NCBI RefSeq assembly: GCF_900142285.1
Contig: NZ_FRAJ01000005.1
Coordinates: 1-64,000 of the forward strand
Direction: 5' to 3'
DNA from: Caminicella sporogenes DSM 14501
GTDB lineage: Bacteria; Bacillota; Clostridia; Peptostreptococcales; Caminicellaceae
DNA length: 64,000 bases
Below, piece by piece: positions 49,101 to 58,216 of the stretch (positions within the stretch are counted from its first letter, which is position 1; each line of letters begins with the position of its first letter). A model generated the notes under the pieces. It was not told the DNA's origin. It did no database searches and saw only the letters and a program-made list of their open reading frames with translations. Position numbers and translations under genes: made by a program.

Positions 49101-50765
49101 TTATTCTACAAAACAGCTTCCACCAATAAATTCTTTTAATATAGAAGTTTGCAAAATATATTTTTCATCATCAATAGATTTAAAATAGCTTAAAAATTTA
49201 AGGAGTCTTTTTACTTCTGAATACTCCGGTTCATTTTCACTTATTTCTTTTAAAAGTGGCTCTGCATACTTTTTAAGAACCGCTAGTTCATATACTAAAG
49301 CTGAATTAAACATAACATCAGCTTCTTCTTGATAAGGAAATATATTTCTTTCCTCTCCTCTCCTTACAGAAGGCCATAATTTTAAAGTAGTTAGGGCAGA
49401 ATGTCCTCTGTATTTGCTATCTCTAACTATTCTTCTTATAAGTCTTGTATCAGTTGTAGGTATTCTATTGTGGTCATCAATATTAAGCTGTGTAAGTGCA
49501 CTTACATATATTTTAAATTTCTTATCACAAGGTATATCTTTTGTAAGTTTTTCATTTAATCCATGTATTCCTTCAATTATTATCGGCTGTTCTTTTGTTA
49601 TTTTTAATACATTTCCTTTATATTCTCTTTTTCCTATTTTAAAATTAAATACAGGAATTTCCACTTCTTCTCCTTGTATAAGTCTAATTAAATGTTCATT
49701 AAAAAGTTTTAAATCTACAGCTTCTAAAGCTTCAAAATCATAATTTCCATTTTCATCTCTAGGCGTATCTTCTCTGTTTACAAAATAATCATCAGTCGAT
49801 AAGGTTACAGGATTTAAACCATTTACCTTTAATTGTATCAATAATCTTTGAGCAAAAGTAGTCTTACCTGAAGATGACGGTCCTGCAATTAATACTACTC
49901 TTTTATTTCTTTCTGTAATCATATCTGCAATTTGTGCTATTTTTTTCTCATGTAGAGCTTCAGCAATCCTAATAAGCTCTGGATATTCATTATTTTGAAT
50001 TTTTTCATTTAAATTTGCAACATAACCTATATTTAGTATCTGTCCCCATTTTTCAGCTTCTTTAAAAATTGCTGCCAGTTTAGGCTGCTCTACAAACTCA
50101 GGTATTTTATTAGGTTCATCTATTGTAGGATACTGAATAATAACTCCCGGCATATAATATTTTAATTTGAATATTTTCAAATACCCTGTACTCGGCACCA
50201 TATAACCATAAAAATAATCCTTTAGCCAACCACAACTATAAATATTAATAAATTCTTTTTCACGATATTCTAAAAGTTTTTCTTTTGCTTCCATTTTGTA
50301 TTTTCTAAATATTTTTCTAGCTTCTTCCTTTGAAATAGTTTCCTTTTTAAATGGAACATTTTTATCTATAATTTCTTTCATTCTCTTTTCTATTTTTTTT
50401 ACATCTTCTTCATTTATAGGTCTTTCATAATGTATCTCACAATAAAGTCCTTTGCTAAGTGAATGTTCAACACTTACTCTACAATCAGGAAGTATCTCCA
50501 TAGCTGCTCTTATAAATACAAAAGATAAACTTCTCTTATATATCCTCTGTCCATCAGTAGTTGTCAAATCAATAAATTCTATATGGGAATCTTCAACTAC
50601 CTCATAATTTAACTCCCTTAGTAAATTATTTACTTTTGCTGCAACTATTAAAGCTTTAGATTCATAATTTGTAAAATCAATGAGCTTTTCTAAAGTAATT
50701 CCTTTATCAACTTCAAATTTAGTACCATCATTTAATGTTATGAATATTTTCTTTCGACACGTCAT
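49101..50765 (-). CDS. Nucleoside (uridine) kinase with N-terminal TGS and tRNA-synthetase-like additional domain
   Basis: 554 residues. Residues about 1-70 are a TGS-type domain and about 70-250 resemble the second additional domain of ThrRS/AlaRS (VEHSLSKGLYCEIHYE). The kinase follows, with Walker A LIAGPSSSGKTTFAQRL and DDYFVNREDTPRDENGNYDF. Such fusions occur in Clostridia and others; substrate is assumed to be a pyrimidine nucleoside. Start ATG 50765 behind GGGGGAAGAG; the ATG at 50780 lacks a site. Confidence 0.88.
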   Translation of the reverse strand: MTCRKKIFITLNDGTKFEVDKGITLEKLIDFTNYESKALIVAAKVNNLLRELNYEVVEDSHIEFIDLTTTDGQRIYKRSLSFVFIRAAMEILPDCRVSVEHSLSKGLYCEIHYERPINEEDVKKIEKRMKEIIDKNVPFKKETISKEEARKIFRKYKMEAKEKLLEYREKEFINIYSCGWLKDYFYGYMVPSTGYLKIFKLKYYMPGVIIQYPTIDEPNKIPEFVEQPKLAAIFKEAEKWGQILNIGYVANLNEKIQNNEYPELIRIAEALHEKKIAQIADMITERNKRVVLIAGPSSSGKTTFAQRLLIQLKVNGLNPVTLSTDDYFVNREDTPRDENGNYDFEALEAVDLKLFNEHLIRLIQGEEVEIPVFNFKIGKREYKGNVLKITKEQPIIIEGIHGLNEKLTKDIPCDKKFKIYVSALTQLNIDDHNRIPTTDTRLIRRIVRDSKYRGHSALTTLKLWPSVRRGEERNIFPYQEEADVMFNSALVYELAVLKKYAEPLLKEISENEPEYSEVKRLLKFLSYFKSIDDEKYILQTSILKEFIGGSCFVE

Positions 50766-50843
50766 AAACTCTTCCCCCATTTAATATATTTGTAATTATT
50801 TCTTCTATATATAAGTATATAACATTTAATTTTTATTTAAAAC

Positions 50844-50873
50844 TAAAAGTCCCTGTATTCACAGGGACTTTTA
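50844..50873 (-). terminator. Terminator after the CBS protein gene
   Basis: AAAAGTCCCTGT / ACAGGGACTTTT perfect arms with a 4-base loop. Confidence 0.9.
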
Positions 50874-50885
50874 CACTAATTTTCA

Positions 50886-51311
50886 TTATTGCATTGGTCT
50901 ACTTGGCTTAGATATTTCACTTAAAGCTTCTCCAGCTTCATTCACATATATATTTTGAGTTGCAAAATCTCCTATTGAAAGTATTCCAACTAATTTACCG
51001 TTTTCTACTACAGGTAATCTTCTTATTTGATTTTCTGACATTATTCTCGCTGCTTCATGTACATGAGTATCCGGAGTAACAGTTATAAGTTGAGATGACA
51101 TTACATCTTGAGCTTTTGCACTTTTCTTTCCTTCTGCAACATTTCTAAGAACTATATCTCTATCAGTTACTATTCCAACTAAATTATTATTTTTATCACA
51201 AACAGGTATAGCTCCAACATTTAAATCTTTCATATTTTGTGCTATCTGTGCAACACTGCTATTCAAATCTGCTGTAGTTACATCTCTAGTCATCAAATCT
51301 CTAACTTTCAT
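50886..51311 (-). CDS. CBS-domain pair protein
   Basis: 141 residues made of two CBS repeats (residues about 1-60 and 70-130): DLMTRDVTTADLNSSVAQIA, VGIVTDRDIVLRNVAEG, DVMSSQLITVTPDTHVHEAA and LVGILSIGDFA. CBS pairs bind adenine nucleotides; the regulated target is unknown. AAGGAGG precedes the ATG. Confidence 0.92.
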   Translation of the reverse strand: MKVRDLMTRDVTTADLNSSVAQIAQNMKDLNVGAIPVCDKNNNLVGIVTDRDIVLRNVAEGKKSAKAQDVMSSQLITVTPDTHVHEAARIMSENQIRRLPVVENGKLVGILSIGDFATQNIYVNEAGEALSEISKPSRPMQ

Positions 51312-51371
51312 TAATAGACCTCCTTTATAATATTTTCATTTATAGGATGTGCAAAATTTCATAAAATAAAC

Positions 51372-51399
51372 AAAAAACTAGAGAAATTTCTCTAGTTTT
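51372..51399 (-). terminator. Terminator after lepB
   Basis: AAAACTAGAGAAA / TTTCTCTAGTTTT palindromic arms with T run. Confidence 0.85.
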
Positions 51400-51417
51400 A
51401 AGCATGATAATTTTTAT

Positions 51418-51939
51418 TTAATTTACTTTGCCAATTTCCGAAAAAGGAAATAACCTAACTAAAACTTTTCCTCTAATAGTATCTATATCAACAAGTCCCA
51501 CTCTTTCATCTCTACTATCTAAACTGTTCCCTCTATTATCACCCATTACAAATACTTTCCCTTTAGGTATCGTAATATCTATATCTCCAGAAGTATAATT
51601 CCCATTTATATAATCCTCTTTTAATTCTTTTCCATTCACATATACTTTACCATCTTTTATAACTAATTTATCACCTTCTACAGCTATTACTCTTTTAATT
51701 AAATCTTTTTTCTTTCCATTATCTGTTTCTAGACTAGATTTAAATACTACTATATCTCCACGTTCAGGCTTATGAAGCATATATGGAATTTTATTTATTA
51801 TCAAATAATTATTAGGTTCTAATGTCGGATACATAGAATGTCCTTTAACTAATGTAGGTCTGACAAACATTGTTATGATAAATGCAATAACAATAGAAAT
51901 AGCAATAGTTTTAATCCATTCAAAAATTTCTTTCATCAT
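51418..51939 (-). CDS. lepB: Signal peptidase I
   Basis: 173 residues. One N-terminal transmembrane helix (about 8-27), catalytic serine in VKGHSMYPTLEPNNYL and lysine in DLIKRVIAVEGDKLV, and the closing motif FVMGDNRGNSLDSR. Active site faces outside and cleaves exported preproteins. Either of two adjacent ATGs (51939, 51936) may be used. Confidence 0.95.
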   Translation of the reverse strand: MMKEIFEWIKTIAISIVIAFIITMFVRPTLVKGHSMYPTLEPNNYLIINKIPYMLHKPERGDIVVFKSSLETDNGKKKDLIKRVIAVEGDKLVIKDGKVYVNGKELKEDYINGNYTSGDIDITIPKGKVFVMGDNRGNSLDSRDERVGLVDIDTIRGKVLVRLFPFSEIGKVN

Positions 51940-52025
51940 TTAGACATCTTCCTTTCTAAATTTCATATATATTCTACCACTAATCTTCATATAGCACAAC
52001 AATTAACTTTTGTTCTACAATTAAT

Positions 52026-52811
52026 CTATGAATTATTGATTTTATCCAACATCTTTTTTATCTGATCATTAATTTTGCTGTATTTATACTCATTTATCTT
52101 TATATCTAATAGTTTTAAACAATACTTAAAGTCATCTAATACATTATAAGGATTTCCATATACAATCGACAAATCTTCTTTACTAACACCTTTAAACCCA
52201 TGTCCAACTATAGTATCATTTCTCAAATCTATCAATTTAGTTACCTTTTCAGAATTTAAAAGTCTGATTATTTTATTGTACCTCTCTTCACTATCATGAT
52301 ACCTATTAATATATGTTGTTATTCCATAAACTAAATTTGAATTATTTATCCTATACTTCTTTCTAAGAATTTTTAATATTCTTTTTTTCGACATAGCATC
52401 TATGTAAAGTGAAAAATTTCTCCTGTTCAAATGTTTTTTTATAAATATATATTTAAAAATTGCTTCTTTAAATCTGTATATCCTGCCTAGAAAATCTATA
52501 TATTCTTCATTTACTAATTGAAACTTTATATTTTCTATCAACTCTGAAAAAATTGCATCAGGGTCTCCTTTTATCAAATGTTTTAAATTATTTATTAACT
52601 CTTTTATTCTTTTATTTTCCTTACATTCATCAGATATATTTTGAATTATCTTAAAAGCCGTTTTAAAATCAAAATTAACAGCATATTTACACGATTTAAC
52701 TATTACTGCAACATCACTATCATCAAGCCCTCTCTCATTTAATACCTGTAATGCCCCACCATAATCATATCTATCTATTAATTTTACTATGACATTATAT
52801 GATTTAATCAT
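52026..52811 (-). CDS. Standalone HEPN-motif protein resembling the C-terminal part of Csm6-like nucleases
   Basis: 261 residues, mostly helical, no signal or membrane segment. Near the C-terminus LRNDTIVGHGFKG supplies an R-N-x5-H motif (R197 and H204), the catalytic form of HEPN ribonucleases, followed by a G-F as in Csm6/TIGR02710-type proteins; the N-terminal RYDYGGALQVLNERG also recalls that family's helical linker. There is no CARF domain, and no CRISPR array or cas gene in the window. The frame is open to 52868, but a promoter-like TTGTTA-18-TATTAT (52854-52883) overlaps that part, favouring the ATG at 52811. The function is inferred, not shown. Confidence 0.6.
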   Translation of the reverse strand: MIKSYNVIVKLIDRYDYGGALQVLNERGLDDSDVAVIVKSCKYAVNFDFKTAFKIIQNISDECKENKRIKELINNLKHLIKGDPDAIFSELIENIKFQLVNEEYIDFLGRIYRFKEAIFKYIFIKKHLNRRNFSLYIDAMSKKRILKILRKKYRINNSNLVYGITTYINRYHDSEERYNKIIRLLNSEKVTKLIDLRNDTIVGHGFKGVSKEDLSIVYGNPYNVLDDFKYCLKLLDIKINEYKYSKINDQIKKMLDKINNS

Positions 52812-52853
52812 CTTAAAGTCAGTCCCTTCACAAATTTGCCTATATAATCTATT

Positions 52854-52883
52854 ATAATATCTTATCATTTATATTGTTAACAA
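52854..52883 (-). promoter_or_regulatory. Possible promoter of the HEPN protein gene
   Basis: Minus strand TTGTTA and TATTAT separated by 18 bp. It would start transcription inside the extended open frame, supporting the shorter HEPN gene start. Confidence 0.45.
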
Positions 52884-52904
52884 ATAAATTTCACTAAAGT
52901 ACAA

Positions 52905-52942
52905 ACAAAAACTAATGCCTCCTCAATATATAAAGGCATTAG
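52905..52942 (-). terminator. Terminator overlapping the rluA-type stop codon
   Basis: CTAATGCCT / AGGCATTAG arms, then TTTTTGTTTG on the minus strand. Confidence 0.88.
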
Positions 52943-53838
52943 CTTAATTTATCTATTAATTCATTTATCAATTTACTTTCTTTTACAATAACTTTATCTC
53001 CTATAATTAATTTATAAGCATGTAAAACTTGTGTAGTTATATTATCTATCTTCTTTCCACCATACTTTGTATCTCCAATAATAGGATGATTAATTTTACT
53101 TAGTGATGCCCTTATCTGATGAGTTTTTCCAGTTAAAATTTCTACTTCCAGCAAAGTATAATTATTATTTAAATATCTTATAGGTTTATATTTCGTATAA
53201 ATAAACTGTCCATTTTTATTATTTTTATCAAATATTTGTACTACATTAGTCTTAGTATTTTTTACAATATATCCTTTAATCGCTCCTTCCTTTTTTACTA
53301 TCCCATGTACAATGCAAAGATAATATTTTTTAATTTCTCTATTTCTCATCATTTCATTATATTTTTTTAAAGCTTCATATGTTTTACAAAAAATCACTAA
53401 TCCACTAGTATTTTGGTCTAATCTATTAATCGAAGCAGGTTTAAAGGTCCTAGTTGATAAATGTTTTAAATAAGCCTGAACTCTTGTAGACAATGTCTTT
53501 TTATATTCTTTTTTATCAGGATGAGTTAACAATCCTTTAGGTTTATTAACCACTAATATTTCATCATCTTCATATACAATATCTAAATTTACTTTACCAT
53601 CCATAACTATCTTTTCTTCTTTTCTAAGTTTATCTAAAGTTTCATCACTCAAAAAAATTTGAAGCCTATCACCTAATTTTAAAAAATAATTTTCTTTTTC
53701 TCTTTTTCCATTTACTTTGATTACTTTTTTTCTCAATAATTTATAAACATTTGCCCTTGTCGAATTATTCAAATACTTTAATAAAAATCTATCTAATCTT
53801 TGCCCATACTCATTTTCTCCAATAATTATCTCTCTCAA
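52939..53838 (-). CDS. RluA family pseudouridine synthase
   Basis: 299 residues. N-terminal S4 RNA-binding domain (LDRFLLKYLNNSTRANVYKL) and catalytic domain with the aspartate in INRLDQNTSGLVIFCKT and ILTGKTHQIRASL. Modifies uridines in large-subunit rRNA or tRNA; exact target not determinable. I chose TTG at 53838 because GTGGTGA sits 5 bases upstream; GTG codons at 53850 and 53847 are alternatives. Confidence 0.92.
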   Translation of the reverse strand: MREIIIGENEYGQRLDRFLLKYLNNSTRANVYKLLRKKVIKVNGKREKENYFLKLGDRLQIFLSDETLDKLRKEEKIVMDGKVNLDIVYEDDEILVVNKPKGLLTHPDKKEYKKTLSTRVQAYLKHLSTRTFKPASINRLDQNTSGLVIFCKTYEALKKYNEMMRNREIKKYYLCIVHGIVKKEGAIKGYIVKNTKTNVVQIFDKNNKNGQFIYTKYKPIRYLNNNYTLLEVEILTGKTHQIRASLSKINHPIIGDTKYGGKKIDNITTQVLHAYKLIIGDKVIVKESKLINELIDKLS

Positions 53839-53863
53839 ATAATTCACCACTTTCTAAGTTGAT

Positions 53864-54703
53864 TTAAAATTGAACTTCAATATAAGAATAGTGATTATAA
53901 AATTCAAAACCAAGTCCTCTATAAACTTTTTTTGCTCTCTCATTAGTCTTTGAAACTATCAAAGTAGGAATTTTATTCCTTTTTATTGCCTCTTTACATA
54001 ATTTAGAAACGATAGCTTTTGCATATCCTTTTTCTCTATATTGCGGCAGTGTATATACTCCTCCAATTTGATTAATCTTTGAAGTAGTAGTTTGTATAAT
54101 TCCTTGAGAAACTATATTATCACCATCTAAAAGATACAAATATTCTTCTTCATCAAGTCTATCATATATTGTAGATTTTAATTCATTTATCGTCTTAGGA
54201 TTTCTATTAAATGCTTTTTCTACCTCAATCAAAAAATCTATAGACTTTGAAAAATCATATTCAGATGCTTTTATAATTTTTTTTTCCGTATCAGCTGGCA
54301 TAAAAATATCCTTGTTTAAAATCATATAATCACATCTATCATATTTAAACCATTTGGCTATTTTTTCAAGCCTTGTCCACAATGGGTCTACTAGTCTTTC
54401 TATTCCCATTATAACCTTAGGTCTATATTGCTTTATCAATTTTAATAAAATCATTTTATTTAGTATATTTTTCTCTTCATAATGACAAATTAAACTTCCC
54501 ATATTTGTAAATGAAAAAACTCCCTTCAATTCATCGTCTATGAAATATCCATAATAATCTGCATGTTTTTTATGAACTTTATTATTTTCTACTCCATAAT
54601 TTTCTATGTTTCCTATCATAAAAGAAACATCAAAATGATGTCTATTTAAATAATTTAAAACTCTTTCAAAATCACTTTTTTTAAGTAGCCTAAATTCTTC
54701 CAC
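53864..54703 (-). CDS. GNAT family N-acetyltransferase
   Basis: 279 residues. The C-terminal GNAT domain has acetyl-CoA motif IGGVYTLPQYREKGYAKAIV (about 220-239) and IVSKTNERAKKVYRGLGF. The N-terminal half (about 1-140) lacks a clear family but may be a degenerate GNAT repeat. GTG at 54703 follows GGGGGA at good spacing. Substrate unknown. Confidence 0.85.
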   Translation of the reverse strand: MEEFRLLKKSDFERVLNYLNRHHFDVSFMIGNIENYGVENNKVHKKHADYYGYFIDDELKGVFSFTNMGSLICHYEEKNILNKMILLKLIKQYRPKVIMGIERLVDPLWTRLEKIAKWFKYDRCDYMILNKDIFMPADTEKKIIKASEYDFSKSIDFLIEVEKAFNRNPKTINELKSTIYDRLDEEEYLYLLDGDNIVSQGIIQTTTSKINQIGGVYTLPQYREKGYAKAIVSKLCKEAIKRNKIPTLIVSKTNERAKKVYRGLGFEFYNHYSYIEVQF

Positions 54704-54894
54704 ATTCATTCCCCCTAAAGACAAAAAGGAAGTTTAATAGCTATATTTATTCTAGAAAAATTTCATTATCCCTTCAATAATTTCAAGTATATCTCCATTT
54801 ATAATCACAATGCAATATATATTTTAAATATCATTGAAAAATATTCATATTTTTGTTATTCTATCTTTATCAATAGTATTTAAGGAGGCATATT

Positions 54895-55470
54895 ATGATA
54901 GAAAGACTAAAAAACTTTTTTTATGATTGTAGTGATATTTTGCTCAGTGTATTTATTGTATTAGTTATGGCAGCTGTAATATCTTGGAAGCTCTTAGGAA
55001 GCATATCTATCTCAATTGATGTGCCTTTTAAAGATAAAATTTCAAAATCAGATAACAGCATTACTGTAAATAAAACAATTGAAGTTCAAAATTCTGATAT
55101 AATAGATAACAAAGAAATTAAAGAAAATAACGACTCTTTAGAAGATAACATCATTAATGAAAATACAAATAATGAAGTTGTTAATAATAAAATTTCAAAT
55201 ACTACTCCAATTGAAAATAAAACTACTTCTGTTAATGATAAAAAAACTACTAAATATACGAATATCACCATAAAAATACCTAAAGGTACAACTGGCTATG
55301 GTATAGCTAAAATTTTAAAACAAAACGGATTAATCACTGACCCAAATAAATTTATTAAACGTGTTGAAGAATTAAAACTTGCACCTAAATTAAGATTTGG
55401 AACATTTACTATTAAATCAAATAGCTCTCTTGATGATATTATATATATAATTACCGGTATAAAAAAATAG
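54895..55470 (+). CDS. Membrane-anchored protein with MltG/YceG-type N-terminal domain only
   Basis: 191 residues on the opposite strand to its neighbours. One transmembrane helix at about 14-36, a low-complexity Asn/Glu/Lys linker (about 55-125), then VTIKIPKGTTGY-type sequence (TIKIPKGTTGYGIAKIL, FIKRVEELKLAPKLRFGTF) matching the LysM-like N-terminal part of endolytic transglycosylase MltG. The catalytic transglycosylase region is absent. It may bind peptidoglycan without cleaving it. AAGGAGG precedes the ATG. Confidence 0.78.
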   Translation: MIERLKNFFYDCSDILLSVFIVLVMAAVISWKLLGSISISIDVPFKDKISKSDNSITVNKTIEVQNSDIIDNKEIKENNDSLEDNIINENTNNEVVNNKISNTTPIENKTTSVNDKKTTKYTNITIKIPKGTTGYGIAKILKQNGLITDPNKFIKRVEELKLAPKLRFGTFTIKSNSSLDDIIYIITGIKK

Positions 55471-55495
55471 GATGGATCTTCCATCCTATTTTTTA
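55464..55495. terminator. Bidirectional terminator between convergent genes
   Basis: AATAGGATGGA / TCCATCCTATT arms, with T runs on both strands; serves the MltG-like gene (plus) and the coiled-coil gene (minus). Confidence 0.88.
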
Positions 55496-55783
55496 TAAAT
55501 CCAATATTTCCATTACTTTTTTAAGTTTTTCCTTTTGTTTTTCATTTAGACTTTCTTCTAATTTTGCCAAAGTTTTCCTATGTTTCTTTAACTTTTTCTT
55601 CAATTCTCTCTTATCTATTCTCTCTTTTAATTTTTCTATCTCATGTAATATTTCTTCTTCACTTTTATTTTTATAATCATCTTTATATTTATCAAATAGT
55701 TCTTTTACTTGTTTGATTTCATCTTCCTTATCTTTTATCTGTCCCATCTTTTCAATAATATCTTTTAAGTTTTCCTTATTCAT
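55493..55783 (-). CDS. Small charged coiled-coil protein, unknown function
   Basis: 96 residues, almost entirely Lys/Glu-rich helix with heptad-like spacing (KDKEDEIKQVKELFDKYK, LHEIEKLKERIDKREL). No enzyme motif. GGGAGG lies 7 bases before the ATG at 55783. Convergent with the MltG-like gene; shares its terminator. Not recognised. Confidence 0.7.
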   Translation of the reverse strand: MNKENLKDIIEKMGQIKDKEDEIKQVKELFDKYKDDYKNKSEEEILHEIEKLKERIDKRELKKKLKKHRKTLAKLEESLNEKQKEKLKKVMEILDL

Positions 55784-55957
55784 TAAATAACCTCCCAATA
55801 CCATTTTTATATGTCTTTTATTAACTATAATATGCGTAACAATTTAAATGTTGCTGCATAATATAAAATTATAAATTATACAAAATTAAATTTTTTTAAT
55901 TAAAAAAAATCGTATTTGTATAAATTATATTTCTACATAATAAGGAGGGACATGAAA

Positions 55958-57391
55958 ATGAGTCAGGTTATTCCATTGAAAATGAAACAACAACTAAAAA
56001 ATAATTTGGCCTCTAATATCGCCAGTAATATAACAAAAAATAGTAAACGTAAAAATTTTTATAGAAATTTTTCTCCCAACAGTTTCATCTTAAATCCTAA
56101 AACATTACTACCTATCTTATTTATATTCAAATACGGCAAAAAAGGTTCTGGATTAGCTTTTTTTCAAGATATATTAAGCCCATCAGGCAGTATTGGCAAT
56201 ATTTTTTCAAACCTTAATTTTTCACCAGATAAAATTGAAAAATCATTAAATGCCCTAAACATAATCAGCCAGTTTAGCTTATCTAAAAATTCAACTTTTT
56301 TTAATACATTTTCTGCAATACTAGATGGACTATATAAGTTTAGTGCTATTCAATCTCTTACAAAAAATTTGTCTAAAAACTCTAATAATCAAGAATTTGA
56401 TGACATTTTAAAACATGCAACAAATCAAAATGATACTGAAACAACTTTTAAAGCAATAGAAACTTTTGAAAAACTCATGGGTAATAATTCTAAATTTGAT
56501 ACACAAAGAGTTAAAGAAATCATAAATGCCGCTAATAAGTTTAAAAACATTAATAAGACAAAAGAATTTGATAAAAAAAACAATTTAGATATTGCAGAAG
56601 TAATAAATATATTAAAACCAATACTTCCTAAAGAATATGCTAAAAGTTTAGATAGTATTTTTAGTATAATAAAATTAATGGACCTTTTATCTTTCTTAGA
56701 ATCTGCAGATTCATCCGATAATGATAAAAATTCAAATATAAATTCTAATAAAAATGAATTGAATTCTAAAAAAATTATAGACCTCATGTCGTCATTTTCT
56801 GATAAAAGCAGGGATTTTGAAAAAGAAAATGTAATAGATATTGAAGATTATGATGAAGAAATAAATTTAGATGATAAATACTTTAAAGAAATAGAATTTG
56901 AAATGACCGACAATAAACCTGAAAATGAAAAAATAATAGATATAGATAGTTCTAAAGATACAGAAACTGTTGAAATTAATTTAAATGAACTTGAATCTAA
57001 AACAAATGAAACTGCACCTGAAAATCTAGAAACTTTAGAAGAAGACAATAACATAAAAGATGATTTCAATCAAGCTGATAGCAATAATAATGATATAAAT
57101 AATACAAAAAACACTGATACTACAGATAATCATGATGAAACTGTAACTGATGATAGCATTAATTATGAAAACAACTTAGAAAAAAACATTGACTTAAAAA
57201 ATTCTCTTGAGCAAACTATTACTAATACTAATGAAAAAATAGACATCATTAAAAAAGAAAACTCTGAAGAAAATACTACTAATGAAGAAACACCTGATAA
57301 TAATGAAAAAATATTAGCTAAAGAAACTTTTAATAATGATTACGATATAGAAGACAACAAAGCAAAAAAAAATGATACCTTTGAGGGTTAG
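55958..57391 (+). CDS. Large acidic, low-complexity protein, unknown function
   Basis: 477 residues. Residues 1-35 are basic (QQLKNNLASNIASNITKNSK), about 50-290 are helical with many Ser/Asn/Leu, and about 300-477 are a highly acidic Asp/Glu/Asn/Thr-rich tail with little predicted fold. No signal peptide, transmembrane helix or catalytic motif is evident. GGAGG is 9 bases before the ATG at 55958; the ATG at 55952 is closer than ideal. Opposite strand to neighbours. Composition is extreme but the codon pattern is like the rest of the genome. Confidence 0.75.
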   Translation: MSQVIPLKMKQQLKNNLASNIASNITKNSKRKNFYRNFSPNSFILNPKTLLPILFIFKYGKKGSGLAFFQDILSPSGSIGNIFSNLNFSPDKIEKSLNALNIISQFSLSKNSTFFNTFSAILDGLYKFSAIQSLTKNLSKNSNNQEFDDILKHATNQNDTETTFKAIETFEKLMGNNSKFDTQRVKEIINAANKFKNINKTKEFDKKNNLDIAEVINILKPILPKEYAKSLDSIFSIIKLMDLLSFLESADSSDNDKNSNINSNKNELNSKKIIDLMSSFSDKSRDFEKENVIDIEDYDEEINLDDKYFKEIEFEMTDNKPENEKIIDIDSSKDTETVEINLNELESKTNETAPENLETLEEDNNIKDDFNQADSNNNDINNTKNTDTTDNHDETVTDDSINYENNLEKNIDLKNSLEQTITNTNEKIDIIKKENSEENTTNEETPDNNEKILAKETFNNDYDIEDNKAKKNDTFEG

Positions 57392-57420
57392 GAAAACATC
57401 TAACCCTCAAAGCCTTTTTT
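57380..57420. terminator. Bidirectional terminator overlapping both stop codons
   Basis: TTTGAGGGTTAG / CTAACCCTCAAA perfect 12-bp arms with an 8-base loop. One arm holds the stop of the acidic protein gene, the other the stop of the convergent pseudouridine synthase gene. Confidence 0.92.
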
Positions 57421-58131
57421 TAGTATTTGTACTTCATCTTCTGTCAATTCTCGATATTCTCCCAATCCTAAACTTTCATCTAACTTTAAATTTCCCATTG
57501 CAATTCTCTTTAAATATAATACTTTTTTGCCAACTGCTTTAAACATCCTTTTAACTTGATGAAATTTTCCTTCATATATAGTCAATTCTATTTTAGAAAT
57601 CTCTCCAATTTCTCTAATAACTAATTGAGAGGAAAGAGTTTTATATCCATCGTCTAAAACTATTCCTTCTTTAAAAGCTTTAATATCTTCTTTTGTAACT
57701 CTGCCATCTATATGTGCATAATAAGTTTTAGGTATGTGCTTTTTTGGCGAAAGTATTTGATGAGATAGCTTTCCATCATTTGTTATTATTAAAAGTCCTT
57801 CTGTATCAATATCAAGTCTTCCCATAGGAAATGGATTAAATGCATAATACTTTTCATCTATCAAATCTAATACTGTTTTATGGCATTTATCAAAAGTTGC
57901 ACTAATAAATCCCTGTGGTTTATTTAACATAATATATATATATTCTCTATATTTAATTTTATCTCCATATATTTCTATAATACTTTTATAAGGATTTACA
58001 TGGATAGAGCTCTTTGTAACTACTTTACCGTCTACTTTAACTAGTCCACTTTTTATTATTTTTTTTAACTCTTTTCTAGTTCCATAGCCCATATTTCCCA
58101 AAATCTTATCTAATCTCTGCATATTACCCAT
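57400..58131 (-). CDS. RsuA/RluB family pseudouridine synthase
   Basis: 243 residues. N-terminal S4 domain (RLDKILGNMGYGTRKELKK) and catalytic GRLDIDTEGLLIITNDG with the active aspartate; ending motif YEGKFHQVKRMFKAVGKKV. Modifies rRNA; the precise uridine cannot be assigned. GAGGTGG precedes the ATG at 58131. Confidence 0.92.
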   Translation of the reverse strand: MGNMQRLDKILGNMGYGTRKELKKIIKSGLVKVDGKVVTKSSIHVNPYKSIIEIYGDKIKYREYIYIMLNKPQGFISATFDKCHKTVLDLIDEKYYAFNPFPMGRLDIDTEGLLIITNDGKLSHQILSPKKHIPKTYYAHIDGRVTKEDIKAFKEGIVLDDGYKTLSSQLVIREIGEISKIELTIYEGKFHQVKRMFKAVGKKVLYLKRIAMGNLKLDESLGLGEYRELTEDEVQILKKGFEG

Positions 58132-58185
58132 ATTTAACCACCTCGATTAATCCTTCAAGAATTCACAATTTCAATAATAATCAAT

Positions 58186-58216
58186 AAAACCCACTCATCT
58201 AACAGTGGGTTTATCT
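58186..58216 (-). terminator. Terminator at the pssA stop
   Basis: AAACCCACT / AGTGGGTTT arms on the minus strand followed by TATTG; overlaps the stop codon. Confidence 0.75.

Noticed and set aside
52026-52811. CRISPR-Cas locus around the HEPN protein
   Set aside because: No repeat-spacer array, cas10, csm or cmr gene is seen in the window. The protein lacks a CARF domain.
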